A DNA stretch of 64,000 nt from Wagnerdoeblera sp046292685 (GCF_046292685.1 NZ_JBKBQM010000004.1:34018-98017); one strand, 5' to 3'. Numbered from the stretch's first letter, positions 1-8,788 are shown. Notes: a model not told the origin generated them from the sequence alone. Made by a program: numbers and translations.

Positions 1-70
1 GTGGCGGGGCGGGGGGCGGTGAGGCGGCGCATGGCGCCTTGTGCGCGAGGCCCGCGCCGCTGTCCATATC

Positions 71-859
<789 letters not shown>

Positions 860-916
860 CTGGACATTCCTTTCGTTTGCCGGAAGCTTACGCCGCGACA
901 CAGCGGAGGAAAAGCC

Positions 917-1336
917 TTGACCCTGGCGATGGACATTCCGGCCTTGCAGGCCTTCATGCAGACCGCCTTTCCGCAGGTGGCCGACGATTTCCGCATCGAG
1001 CGGCTGGACCCGGAGGCCCTGACGGTGCGCATGGCCATTGCCGACCGCCACCTGCGCCCGGGCGGCACGGTTTCGGGGCCCAGCATGTTCGCGCTGGCGG
1101 ATGTGGCGATCTATCTGGCGGTGCTGGCGCGCATCGGGCCGGTGGCGCTGGCGGTGACGACGAATTGCAGCATCGACTTTCTGCGCAAGCCCGAGGCGGG
1201 GCGCGACCTGCTGGCCGAGGCGCGGCTGCTGAAGCTGGGGCGCGTGCTGGCGGTGGGCGATGTGCTGCTGCGCTCCGAAGGGTCGGAGGCGGTGGTGGCG
1301 CGGGCGGGGCTGACCTATTCCATCCCGCCGCGCTGA
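917..1336 (+). CDS. PaaI-family hotdog thioesterase
   Basis: A small hotdog-fold protein of about 139 residues. The segment GGTVSGPSMFALADVAIYLAV is the PaaI/YbgC-type active-site helix, and the central strands (TTNCSIDFLRKP, LLAEARLLKLGRVLAVGDV) are typical. The family hydrolyses acyl-CoA thioesters, often of aromatic acids, in the cytoplasm. Start choice: the sequence GGAGGA at 905-910 lies 6 nt before a TTG at 917, while the first ATG at 929 is 18 nt from it, so the TTG is preferred and adds four residues. It ends 4 bp before the convergent bactofilin stop codon. Substrate cannot be told from the sequence. Confidence 0.8.
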   Translation: MTLAMDIPALQAFMQTAFPQVADDFRIERLDPEALTVRMAIADRHLRPGGTVSGPSMFALADVAIYLAVLARIGPVALAVTTNCSIDFLRKPEAGRDLLAEARLLKLGRVLAVGDVLLRSEGSEAVVARAGLTYSIPPR

Positions 1337-1340
1337 GCGG

Positions 1341-1781
1341 TCAGGGCAGTTCGGGCGCCGGGGCGGGTTCGGCCGGCGCCGGGGCCGGGGTTGCCGCGGC
1401 CGTGGCGGCCGGTTCGGCGGCTGTGGCCGGCGGCGGGGCCGGGCGGGTGAAGCGGCCTTCGACCTCGGCCCCGGATTCGATTACCAGTCGGCTGCTTTGC
1501 ACATCGGCGTGCAGGCGGGCGGCCGCGCGCAGGGTCAGCGCGCCGCAGGCGATGGAGCCTTCCATTTCGCCGCGCAGGTCCACCTGGCCGGCCTGGATGC
1601 GGCCCTTCATGCGGCCTTCGTTGCCGATGACCAGCGTGGCGGCGGCCAGTTCGCCATCGACGTTGCCGTGCAGTTCGATGGTGCCTTCCGAAGCGACGAC
1701 GCCGGTGATGACCAGATCCGACGCCAGCACCGAGACATGCCCACCGCGCCCCGTGGTGCTGCGTTCGTCCTTGTTGTACAT
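1341..1781 (-). CDS. bactofilin (polymer-forming cytoskeletal protein)
   Basis: 146 residues. The core (about residues 20-110) shows the repeating hydrophobic pattern of a bactofilin beta-helix: VITGVVASEGTIELHG, ATLVIGNEGRMKGRI, GQVDLRGEMEGSI, LTLRAAARLHADVQ and LVIESGAEVEGRF. Bactofilins self-assemble into membrane-associated filaments that place cell-wall or polarity factors. The start ATG at 1781 is preceded by a GGGAGAGGCGG ribosome site. The last roughly 35 residues are almost only Pro, Ala, Thr and Glu, a disordered tail commonly seen in this family. The M23 peptidase gene often found beside bactofilin genes in Alphaproteobacteria is not present here. Confidence 0.85.
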   Translation of the reverse strand: MYNKDERSTTGRGGHVSVLASDLVITGVVASEGTIELHGNVDGELAAATLVIGNEGRMKGRIQAGQVDLRGEMEGSIACGALTLRAAARLHADVQSSRLVIESGAEVEGRFTRPAPPPATAAEPAATAAATPAPAPAEPAPAPELP

Positions 1782-2198
1782 CCGCCTCTCCCTGACGCGA
1801 AACAGCGGGCCGGGAATCCCCCGGCCTTGCGCTGCGGTTGCCGCGCGATTGAAGGGCCAACGCGGCGGTCGGGTCAACCCCTCGATCGCGCATCGGGTGC
1901 CTTCGGGTTGGCATCGCGCGGTTCCCCGCCAACGGCGCCGGCGCAAGACGGGGGGCGCGGGCACGGTGCGGCGGGCAAGTCCGGACATGGCCGGGGTCGC
2001 GTCGCTGCTGGCGCTTGTCGGCGCGAACGAGGGGACGATCAAGGTGGTGAACGGCGCGTTCAACCCGGTGCTGGCGGTGTCGGTGCCGGCGGTGGGTTGG
2101 CCGGTGTTTCAGGGCGCGGCGACGGTGGGGCTGGTGGGCTTGAGGTTGGAGCGGAGCAACGGGCCTGCGCGGAGGTCGGGGGCGCCGCCCCGCCCGCG
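1782..2198. other. intergenic stretch with no recognisable gene
   Basis: 417 bp between the bactofilin start and the selO stop. Open frames exist on both strands, but their translations (Arg/Pro-rich, no hydrophobic pattern, no family motif) look like GC-driven frames. No tRNA, terminator or strong repeat was seen. The part next to bactofilin must hold its promoter, but no clear -35/-10 pair stands out. Confidence 0.5.
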
Positions 2199-3623
2199 TC
2201 AGGTGCCGCAGAAGGTCTGGTGCACGGTCTCTTGCGGGGTGGGGGCGGCGCGCAGCGGGTGGTCGGGCGCGGCGTCGAAGGGCTGCGCCAGCGCGGCGTC
2301 GAGCGCGTGGAAGGGGGCAAAGTCGCCTTGCACCGCGGCGTCGATCGCGTCTTCGATGCGGTGGTTGCGCGGGATCACGGCCGGGTTGACCCGGGCCATC
2401 GCGGCGCGGGCCGCCTCGAGGCTGCGCCCTTCGGCGGCAAGGCGCGCGTGCCAGGTCGGTTCCCAGGTGGTGAAGGCGGCGGGGTCGCGGAACTCGGCCG
2501 CTGCGGTGCCTTCGGCCAGGCCGCGGAAGGTGCGGGTAAAGTCGGCGCCGCTGCGGGCCATGCGGTCGAGCAGGGCTTCGATCAGGGCGCGGTCGCCTTC
2601 GTGCGCGGTGGCCAGCCCCAGCTTGGCGCGGAAACGGGCCAGCCATTCGGCCTGCCACAGGTCGGCAAAGCGGTGCAGCACCTCGGTGGCGGGTTCGATG
2701 GCGCGGTCGGGGTCGGCGTCGATCAGCGGCAGCAGGCACGAGGCGAGTTGCGCCATGTTCCAGACCGCGATCTGCGGCTGGTTGGCATAGGCATAGCGCC
2801 CGCCCCGGTCGATCGAGGAGAACACCCGGTCGGGGTGGTAGGCATCGAGAAAGGCGCAGGGGCCGTAGTCGATGGTCAGCCCGCCGACATGGGCGTTGTC
2901 GGTGTTCATCACGCCGTGAATGAAGCCGAGCGCCATCCACTGCGCCACCAGCCGGGCCTGGGCGGCCACCGCCTCGGCCAGAAGGCCGAGCGGGCCGGTG
3001 GCGCCGGGATAGTGGCGGGCCAGCGCCATGTCGGCCAGCAGGCGCAGCGCCTCGGTATCGCCGCGGGCGGCGAAATACTGGAAGGTGCCCACGCGCAGGT
3101 GGCTGGCGGCCACCCGGGTGAGCACCGCGCCGGGCAGGCGGGCTTCGCGGTAGACGATTTCGCCGGTGGTCACCGCGGCGAGCGCCCGGGTGGTGGGCAC
3201 GCCCAGGGCGTGCATCGCCTCGGACACGAGGTATTCGCGGATCACCGGGCCGACCCAGGCGCGCCCGTCGCCGCCGCGCGACCAGGCGGTGCGGCCGGCG
3301 CCCTTGAGCTGCACGTCCCAGCGGCGGCCGTCGGGGCCGATGTGTTCGCCCAGCAGGATCGCGCGGCCGTCGCCCAGTTGCGGCACCCAGTTGCCGAACT
3401 GGTGGCCGGCATAGGCCTGGGCCAGCGGCTCGGCCCCCGGGGGCACGCGGTTGCCGGCAAGGACCGCCAGCCATTCGGGGGTTGCCAGCCTTGCCGCATC
3501 GAGCCCCATTTCGGCCGCGAGCCGGGGGTTGACCGCGATGAGGCCGGGCGCCGCCACCGGCACCGGATCCTGCCGGGTGAACATGCGGTCCGGCAGGCGG
3601 GCATAACTGTTGTCGAAGTGCAT
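2199..3623 (-). CDS. selO: SelO-family protein adenylyltransferase (YdiU)
   Basis: 474 residues, the usual length for bacterial SelO. The family is a pseudokinase that transfers AMP from ATP to Ser, Thr or Tyr of target proteins and is linked to redox stress. Visible signatures are the N-terminal AYAGHQFGNWVPQLGDGRA block (about 70-88), Lys107 in WDVQLKGAGRT, the pair Asp242-Asn243 in MNTDNAHVGG, and the DFG-equivalent Asp252 in IDYGPCAF. The spacing of these metal and nucleotide ligands agrees with the family. The C terminus ends TFCGT, near the position where eukaryotic SelO carries selenocysteine. The start at 3623 follows a GGGGAAAG ribosome site and gives the family N terminus HFDNSYARLP. 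The scaffold gap lies 131 bp upstream. Confidence 0.93.
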   Translation of the reverse strand: MHFDNSYARLPDRMFTRQDPVPVAAPGLIAVNPRLAAEMGLDAARLATPEWLAVLAGNRVPPGAEPLAQAYAGHQFGNWVPQLGDGRAILLGEHIGPDGRRWDVQLKGAGRTAWSRGGDGRAWVGPVIREYLVSEAMHALGVPTTRALAAVTTGEIVYREARLPGAVLTRVAASHLRVGTFQYFAARGDTEALRLLADMALARHYPGATGPLGLLAEAVAAQARLVAQWMALGFIHGVMNTDNAHVGGLTIDYGPCAFLDAYHPDRVFSSIDRGGRYAYANQPQIAVWNMAQLASCLLPLIDADPDRAIEPATEVLHRFADLWQAEWLARFRAKLGLATAHEGDRALIEALLDRMARSGADFTRTFRGLAEGTAAAEFRDPAAFTTWEPTWHARLAAEGRSLEAARAAMARVNPAVIPRNHRIEDAIDAAVQGDFAPFHALDAALAQPFDAAPDHPLRAAPTPQETVHQTFCGT

Positions 3624-3827
3624 GGCGGCGGCTTTCCCCGGCGGTTTGCCCCGATATAGGCCGCGCGCGTCGCGCGGCACAGGGGGCGGCGGGCGCGGGC
3701 GGGCGGGCGGGGCCGCCGGGGGCCGGGGGGGCGCCCCCCCCCCCCCCGCCCCGGNNNNNNNNNNCTCTGCTGCGCGCGCGGGCGGCGGGGCGGGGGGGGG
3801 GGGGGGCGGGGGGGGGGGGGGGGGCCC

Positions 3828-3862
3828 GCCGGTGCCGGGGGCATCGAACCCCCGGCACCGGC
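3828..3862. terminator. strong hairpin between the LysR gene and selO
   Basis: A perfect 14-bp inverted repeat (GCCGGTGCCGGGGG, 3828-3841, with its complement at 3849-3862) around a 7-nt loop CATCGAA. It lies downstream of the LysR stop on the minus strand, where a terminator is expected. No T tract follows, so it is terminator-like rather than a classical intrinsic terminator. On the minus strand the loop reads TTCGATG on a G5/C5 stem, which mimics a tRNA T-arm, but no tRNA body is present. Confidence 0.45.
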
Positions 3863-3890
3863 GCTGGCGCGGGATGGCGCGGACAGGGGC

Positions 3891-3958
3891 GGCCTGCGGC
3901 AAGGGACGGCCTGCGGCAAGGGACGGCCTGCGGCAAGGGACGGCCTGCGGCAGGCGGG
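3891..3958. repeat. 17-nt tandem repeat, three perfect copies plus a partial
   Basis: The unit GGCCTGCGGCAAGGGAC occurs at 3891, 3908 and 3925, with a degenerate copy from 3942 and further GCGGCAAGGGGCGG fragments to about 3990. It sits in the non-coding stretch downstream of the LysR gene. The period is not a multiple of three and no gene covers it. Confidence 0.8.
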
Positions 3959-4005
3959 CGGCCTGCGGCAAGGGGCGGCTTGCGGCAGGCGGGCGGCGCA
4001 AGCCG

Positions 4006-4923
4006 TCAGGCCGGGGCGCCGGCGGCGGTGCCGCGCAAGGCGCGTGTCAGCGTTTCCAGAAACGCGGCCAGTGCGGGCGGTGGGCTGCGGTCGCGCGGGG
4101 TCAGGGCCGAGATCTGGCGCACGATCGCCGGGCCGGGCAGCGGCCGCGCGACCAGCCCGGCGGCCTGCGGCGCGATGCGGGCATAGCCCGGCAGCACCGC
4201 CACGCCGAACCCGGCCGCAACCAGCGCCAGCGCGGTGAAGATCTGCCCGACCTCCTGCGCCGGGCGCAAGGGGAAGCCGGCGGCGTCGAAGGCCATGTCG
4301 GCCAGCAGGCGCAGGCCGCTTTCGCGCCCCAGCGCAACGATGGGCGTCTGGGCCAGCGCGGCCCAGCCGGGCGGATCGGCGGCGGCGGCCAGCGGGTGGT
4401 GCGGCGGGGCGAACAGCATCAGCGCATCGCGGAACAGCGGGCGCGCGTCGAGGTCGGGCAGGCCGGGGGGAAAGGTGCCGATGCCGGCATCGACCCGACC
4501 GTCGCGCAGGCGCGCGACGATGTCGTCCGTGGGCAGGTCGGCCAGGGTCAGCGCGATGCCGGGGTGGCGCGCGGCGAATGCGGCCATGACCTGCGGCAAG
4601 AGCCCCGCCGCCAGCAAGGGCGGGGCTGCAAGGCGCAGGCTGCCGGCCTCGAGCCGGGCGAGGCCGCGCGCCTCGGCCTCGGCCCGGTCGAGCTCGGCCA
4701 GGCCCGCCGCCGCGCGGGTGGCGAAGGCGGCCCCGGCCGGGGTCAGCGCCACGCGGCGGGTGGTCCGGTCTACCAGGCGCAGGCCGAGCTGGGCCTCGAG
4801 GTCGCGGATCTGCGCGCTGAGCGCGGGTTGGCTGAGCCCCAGGCGTTCGGCCGCGCGGGAAAACCCGCCGGTGTCGCGGATGGCAAGCAGGCAATCGATC
4901 TGGCGCAGGGTGGGGCGGGTCAT
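4006..4923 (-). CDS. LysR-family transcriptional regulator
   Basis: 305 residues, a normal LysR length. Residues 1-65 form the winged helix-turn-helix (IRDTGGFSRAAERLGLSQPA, then LGLRLVDRTTRRVALTPAG). Residues about 90-295 are the two-lobe effector domain (LRLAAPPLLAAGLLPQV, DIVARLRDGRVDAGIGTFP, LVAAGFGVAVLPGYARIAP). It is divergent from the molybdenum-hydroxylase gene across a 91-bp AT-richer spacer. LysR proteins usually control the adjacent divergent operon in response to a pathway metabolite, so it is the likely regulator of the catabolic island at 5015-15163. Effector unknown. The start ATG at 4923 matches the family N terminus (LRQIDCLLAI). Confidence 0.9.
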   Translation of the reverse strand: MTRPTLRQIDCLLAIRDTGGFSRAAERLGLSQPALSAQIRDLEAQLGLRLVDRTTRRVALTPAGAAFATRAAAGLAELDRAEAEARGLARLEAGSLRLAAPPLLAAGLLPQVMAAFAARHPGIALTLADLPTDDIVARLRDGRVDAGIGTFPPGLPDLDARPLFRDALMLFAPPHHPLAAAADPPGWAALAQTPIVALGRESGLRLLADMAFDAAGFPLRPAQEVGQIFTALALVAAGFGVAVLPGYARIAPQAAGLVARPLPGPAIVRQISALTPRDRSPPPALAAFLETLTRALRGTAAGAPA

Positions 4924-5014
4924 TGATTGGAAATCCTGATGAATTGATAACACGCGGGGTGCTGGACGGATAGATGCCGCCTGTGGTCTGCTGTGCAGGG
5001 CAAGCGGGGGCAGC
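4924..5014. promoter_or_regulatory. divergent promoter/operator region of the catabolic island
   Basis: 91 bp between the LysR gene and the molybdenum-hydroxylase gene. The part next to the LysR gene (about 4924-4951) is much richer in A+T than its surroundings and contains ATC and GAT half-elements around CTGATGAATT at about 4931-4946, which is roughly the spacing of LysR-type T-N11-A sites. GGGGGCAG at 5006-5013 precedes the ATG at 5015. No firm -35/-10 pair can be assigned. Confidence 0.4.
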
Positions 5015-7084
5015 ATGGACGGGCAAGCGGCAGGCAAGGGCTGGATCGGGCAAGGCATGGCGCGGCGCGAGGATGCGCGGCTCTTGACCGGGCGCGGGCG
5101 TTTCGTGGCCGATCTGGTGCCGCAAGGGGCCTTGTGGGTGGAGTTCCTGCGCAGCCCCTATGCGGCCGGCGCCATCGCCGCACTGGATGTCTCCGACGCG
5201 CTGGCCGCCCCCGATGTGGTCGCCGTGCTGACCGGGGCGGATTGCGCGGGGCTGGGGCCGGCGGCGGTGAACCCGCTGCTGCCGGGGGCGGCGCTGTTTC
5301 CGATGCAGCCGATGGCGGTGGGCCGTGTGGCCGCACCCGGGCAGCCGGTGGCGGCCGTGGTGGCCCGCAGCGCGCTGGCCGCCCGCGATGCGGTGGAACG
5401 CATCGTGCTGGAGGTGGCGGAGGACGCGCCCGAGCCCGACCCGGTGCTGGACCTCTCGACCGGCGCCTTGCCCGAGGGGCCGGGCGTGACCGCGCGGGTG
5501 GATCATGCGCTGGTGGCGCCCTTGGCGCTGGAGCCGCGCGCGAGCCTGGCCGAATGGGATGGCGCGCGGCTGACCTGCCACCTGTCCACCCAGACCCCGC
5601 AGCGCTGCCGCGACGATCTGGCGGCGATGCTGGGGCTGGAGGATGTGCGCGTGGTGGCCCCCGACGTGGGCGGCGCCTTCGGCGGCAAGGCCAGCCTGAT
5701 GCCCGAGGATGCGGTGGTGGCGCTGGCCGCGCTGCGGCTGGGCGGTGCGGTTGCCTGGCAAGGCACGCGGTCCGAGGAGTTCCTGGCCGCCACCCGCGGC
5801 CGCGGCATGGCAACGACGGGGCGGCTGTTGCTGGAGGGCGACCGGATTGCCGGGATCGAAGGGCGGTTCGAGGTGCCCCTGGGCCACTGGATGCCCTATT
5901 CGGCGCTGGCCCCCTTGCGCAACGCCAGCCGGATGTTGCCGGGCCCCTATCGCGGCGTGGGGGTGGCGCAGGTCAGCGCCCGGCGCACGGCCGAGGCGGC
6001 GGTGAACATCTATCGCGGTGCCGGCCGGCCCGAGGCGGTGATCCTGACCGAACGGCTGGTGGACAAGGCGGCGCGGGCGCTGGGCCTCGACCCGCTGGAG
6101 TTCCGGCGCCGCAACGCGCTGACGCCGGATGAGCTGCCTGCGCGGCACGGCCCCTGTTCGGGCGATTTTCCCGGGCTGCTGGAGGCGATTGCGCCGCATT
6201 GGGCGGCTGCGCAGGCGCGCAAGGCGCAAGGGGCCATCGCCGGGGCGGGGCTGGCGCTTTATACCGAGCCTTGCGGGCAGGGGTGGGAATCCGCCGCGCT
6301 GCGGCTGCAACCCGATGGCACGGTGCTGGCGCTGACCGGGTCCAGCGCCCAAGGCCAGGGCCGCGAAACCGCGCTGGCGCAGCTGGTGGCCGAGGTGCTG
6401 GGCATCGCGCCTGCGCAGGTGATCGTGGCGCAAGGCGACACCGATCTTGTGCCGCAAGGCATCGGGGCGCTGGCCAGCCGGTCCACCGCCATCGGCGGCA
6501 GCGCCATGCTGGAAGCGGCGCGTGCATTCCGCGCAAGGCTCGATGCCCACCGCACCAACGATCTGGCCGCCCTGGCCGCCCGCCTGCCCGAACCGTTGGA
6601 GGTGCGCACCACCTTTGCCGCCCCGGCCGAGGCCTGGGCCTCGGGCGTGGTGCTGGCCGAGATCTGCCTCGACCCCGACACCGGCGCCACCACGATTGCC
6701 CGCGTCACCTGGGTGGACGACGCCGGCACGGTGCTGAACCCCCTGCTGGTCGAAGGCCAGATGATCGGCGGGGCGGCGCAAGGCATCGGGGCGGCGCTGA
6801 TGGAACGGCTGGTGACAACCGACGGCCAGTTGCAGACCGGCAGCCTGATGGATTACGCCGTGCCCCGCGCCGCCGACATGCCCCCCCTGCACCTGATTTC
6901 CCGCCCCACGCCCACGCCCGCCAACCCGCTTGGCGCCCGCGGCGTGGGCGAGGCCGGCTGCATCGGCATTCCCGCCGCGATCCTGAACGCGGTGATGGAT
7001 GCCCTGCCTGCGGACACCCCCGACCTTTCGCTGCCGCTGACATCCGAAACGGTGTGGCGTGCCCTCAACGGACTGGAGCCATGA
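5015..7084 (+). CDS. molybdopterin-binding subunit of a xanthine dehydrogenase/CoxL-type hydroxylase
   Basis: 689 residues, slightly short of the usual 700-800 for this family. The family hydroxylates aromatic heterocycles, purines, aldehydes or CO with a molybdopterin cytosine dinucleotide cofactor. Visible: N-terminal a/b hammerhead domain (residues 12-150; RREDARLLTGRGRFVADL), cofactor loop VGGAFGGK (218-225), a NIYRGAGRPEA segment that matches the non-CO-dehydrogenase (form II) subfamily, and the catalytic base Glu646 in ARGVGEAG. The 2Fe-2S and FAD subunits that normally pass electrons on are not encoded nearby, so partners must be elsewhere. It is the first gene of the island and overlaps the next gene by 4 nt (ATGA). 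Its substrate may be an N-heteroaromatic acid, inferred from the dioxygenase and transporter nearby. Confidence 0.88.
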   Translation: MDGQAAGKGWIGQGMARREDARLLTGRGRFVADLVPQGALWVEFLRSPYAAGAIAALDVSDALAAPDVVAVLTGADCAGLGPAAVNPLLPGAALFPMQPMAVGRVAAPGQPVAAVVARSALAARDAVERIVLEVAEDAPEPDPVLDLSTGALPEGPGVTARVDHALVAPLALEPRASLAEWDGARLTCHLSTQTPQRCRDDLAAMLGLEDVRVVAPDVGGAFGGKASLMPEDAVVALAALRLGGAVAWQGTRSEEFLAATRGRGMATTGRLLLEGDRIAGIEGRFEVPLGHWMPYSALAPLRNASRMLPGPYRGVGVAQVSARRTAEAAVNIYRGAGRPEAVILTERLVDKAARALGLDPLEFRRRNALTPDELPARHGPCSGDFPGLLEAIAPHWAAAQARKAQGAIAGAGLALYTEPCGQGWESAALRLQPDGTVLALTGSSAQGQGRETALAQLVAEVLGIAPAQVIVAQGDTDLVPQGIGALASRSTAIGGSAMLEAARAFRARLDAHRTNDLAALAARLPEPLEVRTTFAAPAEAWASGVVLAEICLDPDTGATTIARVTWVDDAGTVLNPLLVEGQMIGGAAQGIGAALMERLVTTDGQLQTGSLMDYAVPRAADMPPLHLISRPTPTPANPLGARGVGEAGCIGIPAAILNAVMDALPADTPDLSLPLTSETVWRALNGLEP

Positions 7085-8037
7085 AATACACCCGCAAGGA
7101 TGCCAAATCCCACGCCTTTGCCCATATGCGCGGCATCTGGGCCGCCGCGCTCATGCCCTTCCGCGATGACCTGAGCATCGACGAGGACGGGTTCCGCGCC
7201 AACATGGACCACTGGATCACCGACCTGGGGATCGACGGGTTCTTCATCGCCGGCAAGCAGGGCGAGTTCTTTTCCATGTCGGTCGACGAACGCAAGCGCA
7301 GCTTCGACCTGGCGGTGCAGGCGGCGGATGGCCGGGCACAGACGATCATGTCCTGTTCGGATCAGAACATGGATGTGGTGATCGACCTGGCGAAACACGC
7401 GCAGGCCTGCGGGGCGGATTACATCGTCGTCCACGCCCCCATCCTGCATTTCTTCAAGGCGCAGGACGAAACCCTGATCCGATACTACGAAACCATCGCC
7501 GCGGCGGTGGACATCGGCATCGCGCTGTGGAGCCACCCCGATTCGGGCTATCTGATGAGCCCCGCGCTGTGCAACCGGCTGGCCGACATCGATAACGTGG
7601 TGGCGATCAAGTATTCGGTGCCGCGCCCGATGTATGCCGAACTGACCCGGCTGGCGGGCGACCGGATCATCGTCTCGACCGCGTCCGAGGAGGAGTGGCT
7701 GGACAACATCCTGGAACTGGACTGGCGGCTTTACCTCTGTTCCTCGCCGCCCTACCTGATCCAGACGGCGGCCGACCGGCGGATGCGGCGATACACCGAC
7801 CTGGCCTTTGCCGGGCGCGCGGACGAGGCCCGCGCCATCCGCGACAGCCTGGACCCGGTGCGCCGCGCGCTGCGCGAAACCCGGCCGCCCGAAAAGCCGC
7901 ACGCCCACCAGAAATACTGGCAGACCCTGCTGGGGCAAACCGGCGGCCGCGTGCGCCCGCCCTGCCTGGAACTGACCCACGCGGAACGCGAAGCCACGCG
8001 CAAGGCGTTTGACGCCTGCGGCCTTCGCACCGCATGA
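7081..8037 (+). CDS. DapA-superfamily lyase/hydratase-aldolase, not a true DHDPS
   Basis: 318 residues of the class I aldolase TIM-barrel family that contains dihydrodipicolinate synthase and N-acetylneuraminate lyase. The Schiff-base lysine is kept in VVAIKYSVP (about residue 180). The pyruvate-binding motif GTTGE is replaced by GKQGE (IAGKQGEFFSM), and the YNxP tyrosine region reads ALWSHPDSGYL. It is therefore not the lysine-biosynthesis enzyme. Relatives in aromatic degradation act as hydratase-aldolases on ring-cleavage products. The start overlaps the preceding stop by 4 nt, and the dioxygenase gene follows almost at once, so the three form one translationally coupled unit. Substrate unknown. 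Confidence 0.82.
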   Translation: MKYTRKDAKSHAFAHMRGIWAAALMPFRDDLSIDEDGFRANMDHWITDLGIDGFFIAGKQGEFFSMSVDERKRSFDLAVQAADGRAQTIMSCSDQNMDVVIDLAKHAQACGADYIVVHAPILHFFKAQDETLIRYYETIAAAVDIGIALWSHPDSGYLMSPALCNRLADIDNVVAIKYSVPRPMYAELTRLAGDRIIVSTASEEEWLDNILELDWRLYLCSSPPYLIQTAADRRMRRYTDLAFAGRADEARAIRDSLDPVRRALRETRPPEKPHAHQKYWQTLLGQTGGRVRPPCLELTHAEREATRKAFDACGLRTA

Positions 8038-8057
8038 TGACCGGAGAGGAGATTCCC

Positions 8058-8606
8058 ATGGCCCGCCTGCACGCCTTCAACTTTCAGAAGTGGATCGACG
8101 AACACAAGCACCTGCTCAAGCCCCCGGTGGGCAACCAGATGGTGTGGAAGGACAGCGCCCTGATGGTCACCGTGGTCGGCGGCCCGAACCAGCGCACCGA
8201 TTACCACGACGACCCGGTCGAGGAATTCTTCTACCAGCTGAAAGGCGACATGCTGCTGAAGCTGCACGACACCGGCACCGGCGAATTCTACGACGTGCCG
8301 ATCCGCGAAGGCGACATCTTCCTGTTGCCCGCCCATATCCGCCATTCGCCGCAGCGCCCGCAGGAAGGCTCCATCGGCCTTGTGATCGAACCGGCGCGGC
8401 CCGAAGGCGCGCTGGACGCGATCGAGTGGTATTGCTTCAACTGCAACGCCCGGGTGCACCGCGCCGAGGTCGATCTGGAATCCATCGTCGATGACCTGCC
8501 GCCGATCTATGCGGCGTTCTACGCCGACGAAAAGGCGCGCACCTGCCCGCAATGCGGCACCGTCCATCCGGGCAAGCAGGCGCCCGAAGGATGGGTGAAG
8601 CTGTGA
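8058..8606 (+). CDS. nbaC: 3-hydroxyanthranilate 3,4-dioxygenase
   Basis: 182 residues, the normal size of the bacterial enzyme. It opens the ring of 3-hydroxyanthranilate with O2 and Fe(II) to give 2-amino-3-carboxymuconate semialdehyde. All key residues known from the Cupriavidus enzyme appear at matching positions: iron ligands His50, Glu56 and His96, substrate contacts Arg46, Arg100 and Glu111, and the C-terminal rubredoxin-like metal site Cys126/Cys129 and Cys163/Cys166. The ATG at 8058 is chosen because GGAGAGGAG at 8043-8051 sits 6 nt before it; an in-frame ATG at 8034 overlaps the preceding gene. No aminocarboxymuconate-semialdehyde decarboxylase or kynureninase gene accompanies it in the window, so the product may follow another route here. 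Confidence 0.93.
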   Translation: MARLHAFNFQKWIDEHKHLLKPPVGNQMVWKDSALMVTVVGGPNQRTDYHDDPVEEFFYQLKGDMLLKLHDTGTGEFYDVPIREGDIFLLPAHIRHSPQRPQEGSIGLVIEPARPEGALDAIEWYCFNCNARVHRAEVDLESIVDDLPPIYAAFYADEKARTCPQCGTVHPGKQAPEGWVKL

Positions 8607-8661
8607 GGGATTTGCCCTTGATCCGGCCCCGGACGTGCGGCAGGGTCGAGGGCAGGGCCTG

Positions 8662-8717
8662 ATTTTCGAAAATGCGGCTGGAAACAATTTCAAGCTCGAA
8701 TTATTCCGGCTTGAAAT
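8662..8717. promoter_or_regulatory. AT-rich operator-like dyads upstream of the ABC importer
   Basis: An AT-rich island in the 182-bp gap between the dioxygenase and the binding protein. It holds a perfect 12-nt palindrome ATTTTCGAAAAT (8662-8673) and a 9-bp inverted repeat ATTTCAAGC (8687-8695) / GCTTGAAAT (8709-8717). TTGAAA at 8711-8716 could serve as a -35 box, but no good -10 follows at the right distance. This looks like a promoter with regulator sites, which would let the importer operon be switched separately from the enzyme genes. Confidence 0.5.
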
Positions 8718-8788
8718 AAATCCGGCCTCAGGATACCGTATGCAGAAATCATCAGCGCCGACCAAGGCGCGACCACAGGGAGACGACC

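Larger units (their letters stand above)
3624..4005. other. intergenic region with scaffold gap and homopolymer tracts
   Basis: Ten N at 3755-3764 mark an assembly join. They are flanked by C runs of up to 14 and G runs of 16-18 bases (3731-3754 and 3791-3824), which suggest low-quality consensus. The sequence holds no believable gene; translations through it are poly-Pro/Arg. The true distance between selO and the LysR gene, and even their adjacency, are unproven. Confidence 0.8.

Noticed and set aside
1497..3659. Long plus-strand open frame opposite bactofilin and selO
   Set aside because: The translation is low-complexity Gly/His/Arg/Ala text without motifs, while the minus strand gives two clear families. 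GC-rich codon bias opens shadow frames.
3828..3862. tRNA T-arm (TTCGATG loop on a G/C stem, minus strand)
   Set aside because: No D-arm, anticodon arm or matching 5' acceptor strand lies at tRNA distance, and the whole is better explained as a simple hairpin.
7081..8037. dapA of lysine biosynthesis
   Set aside because: GTTGE and the YNxP tyrosine region are not conserved, and the context is catabolic.
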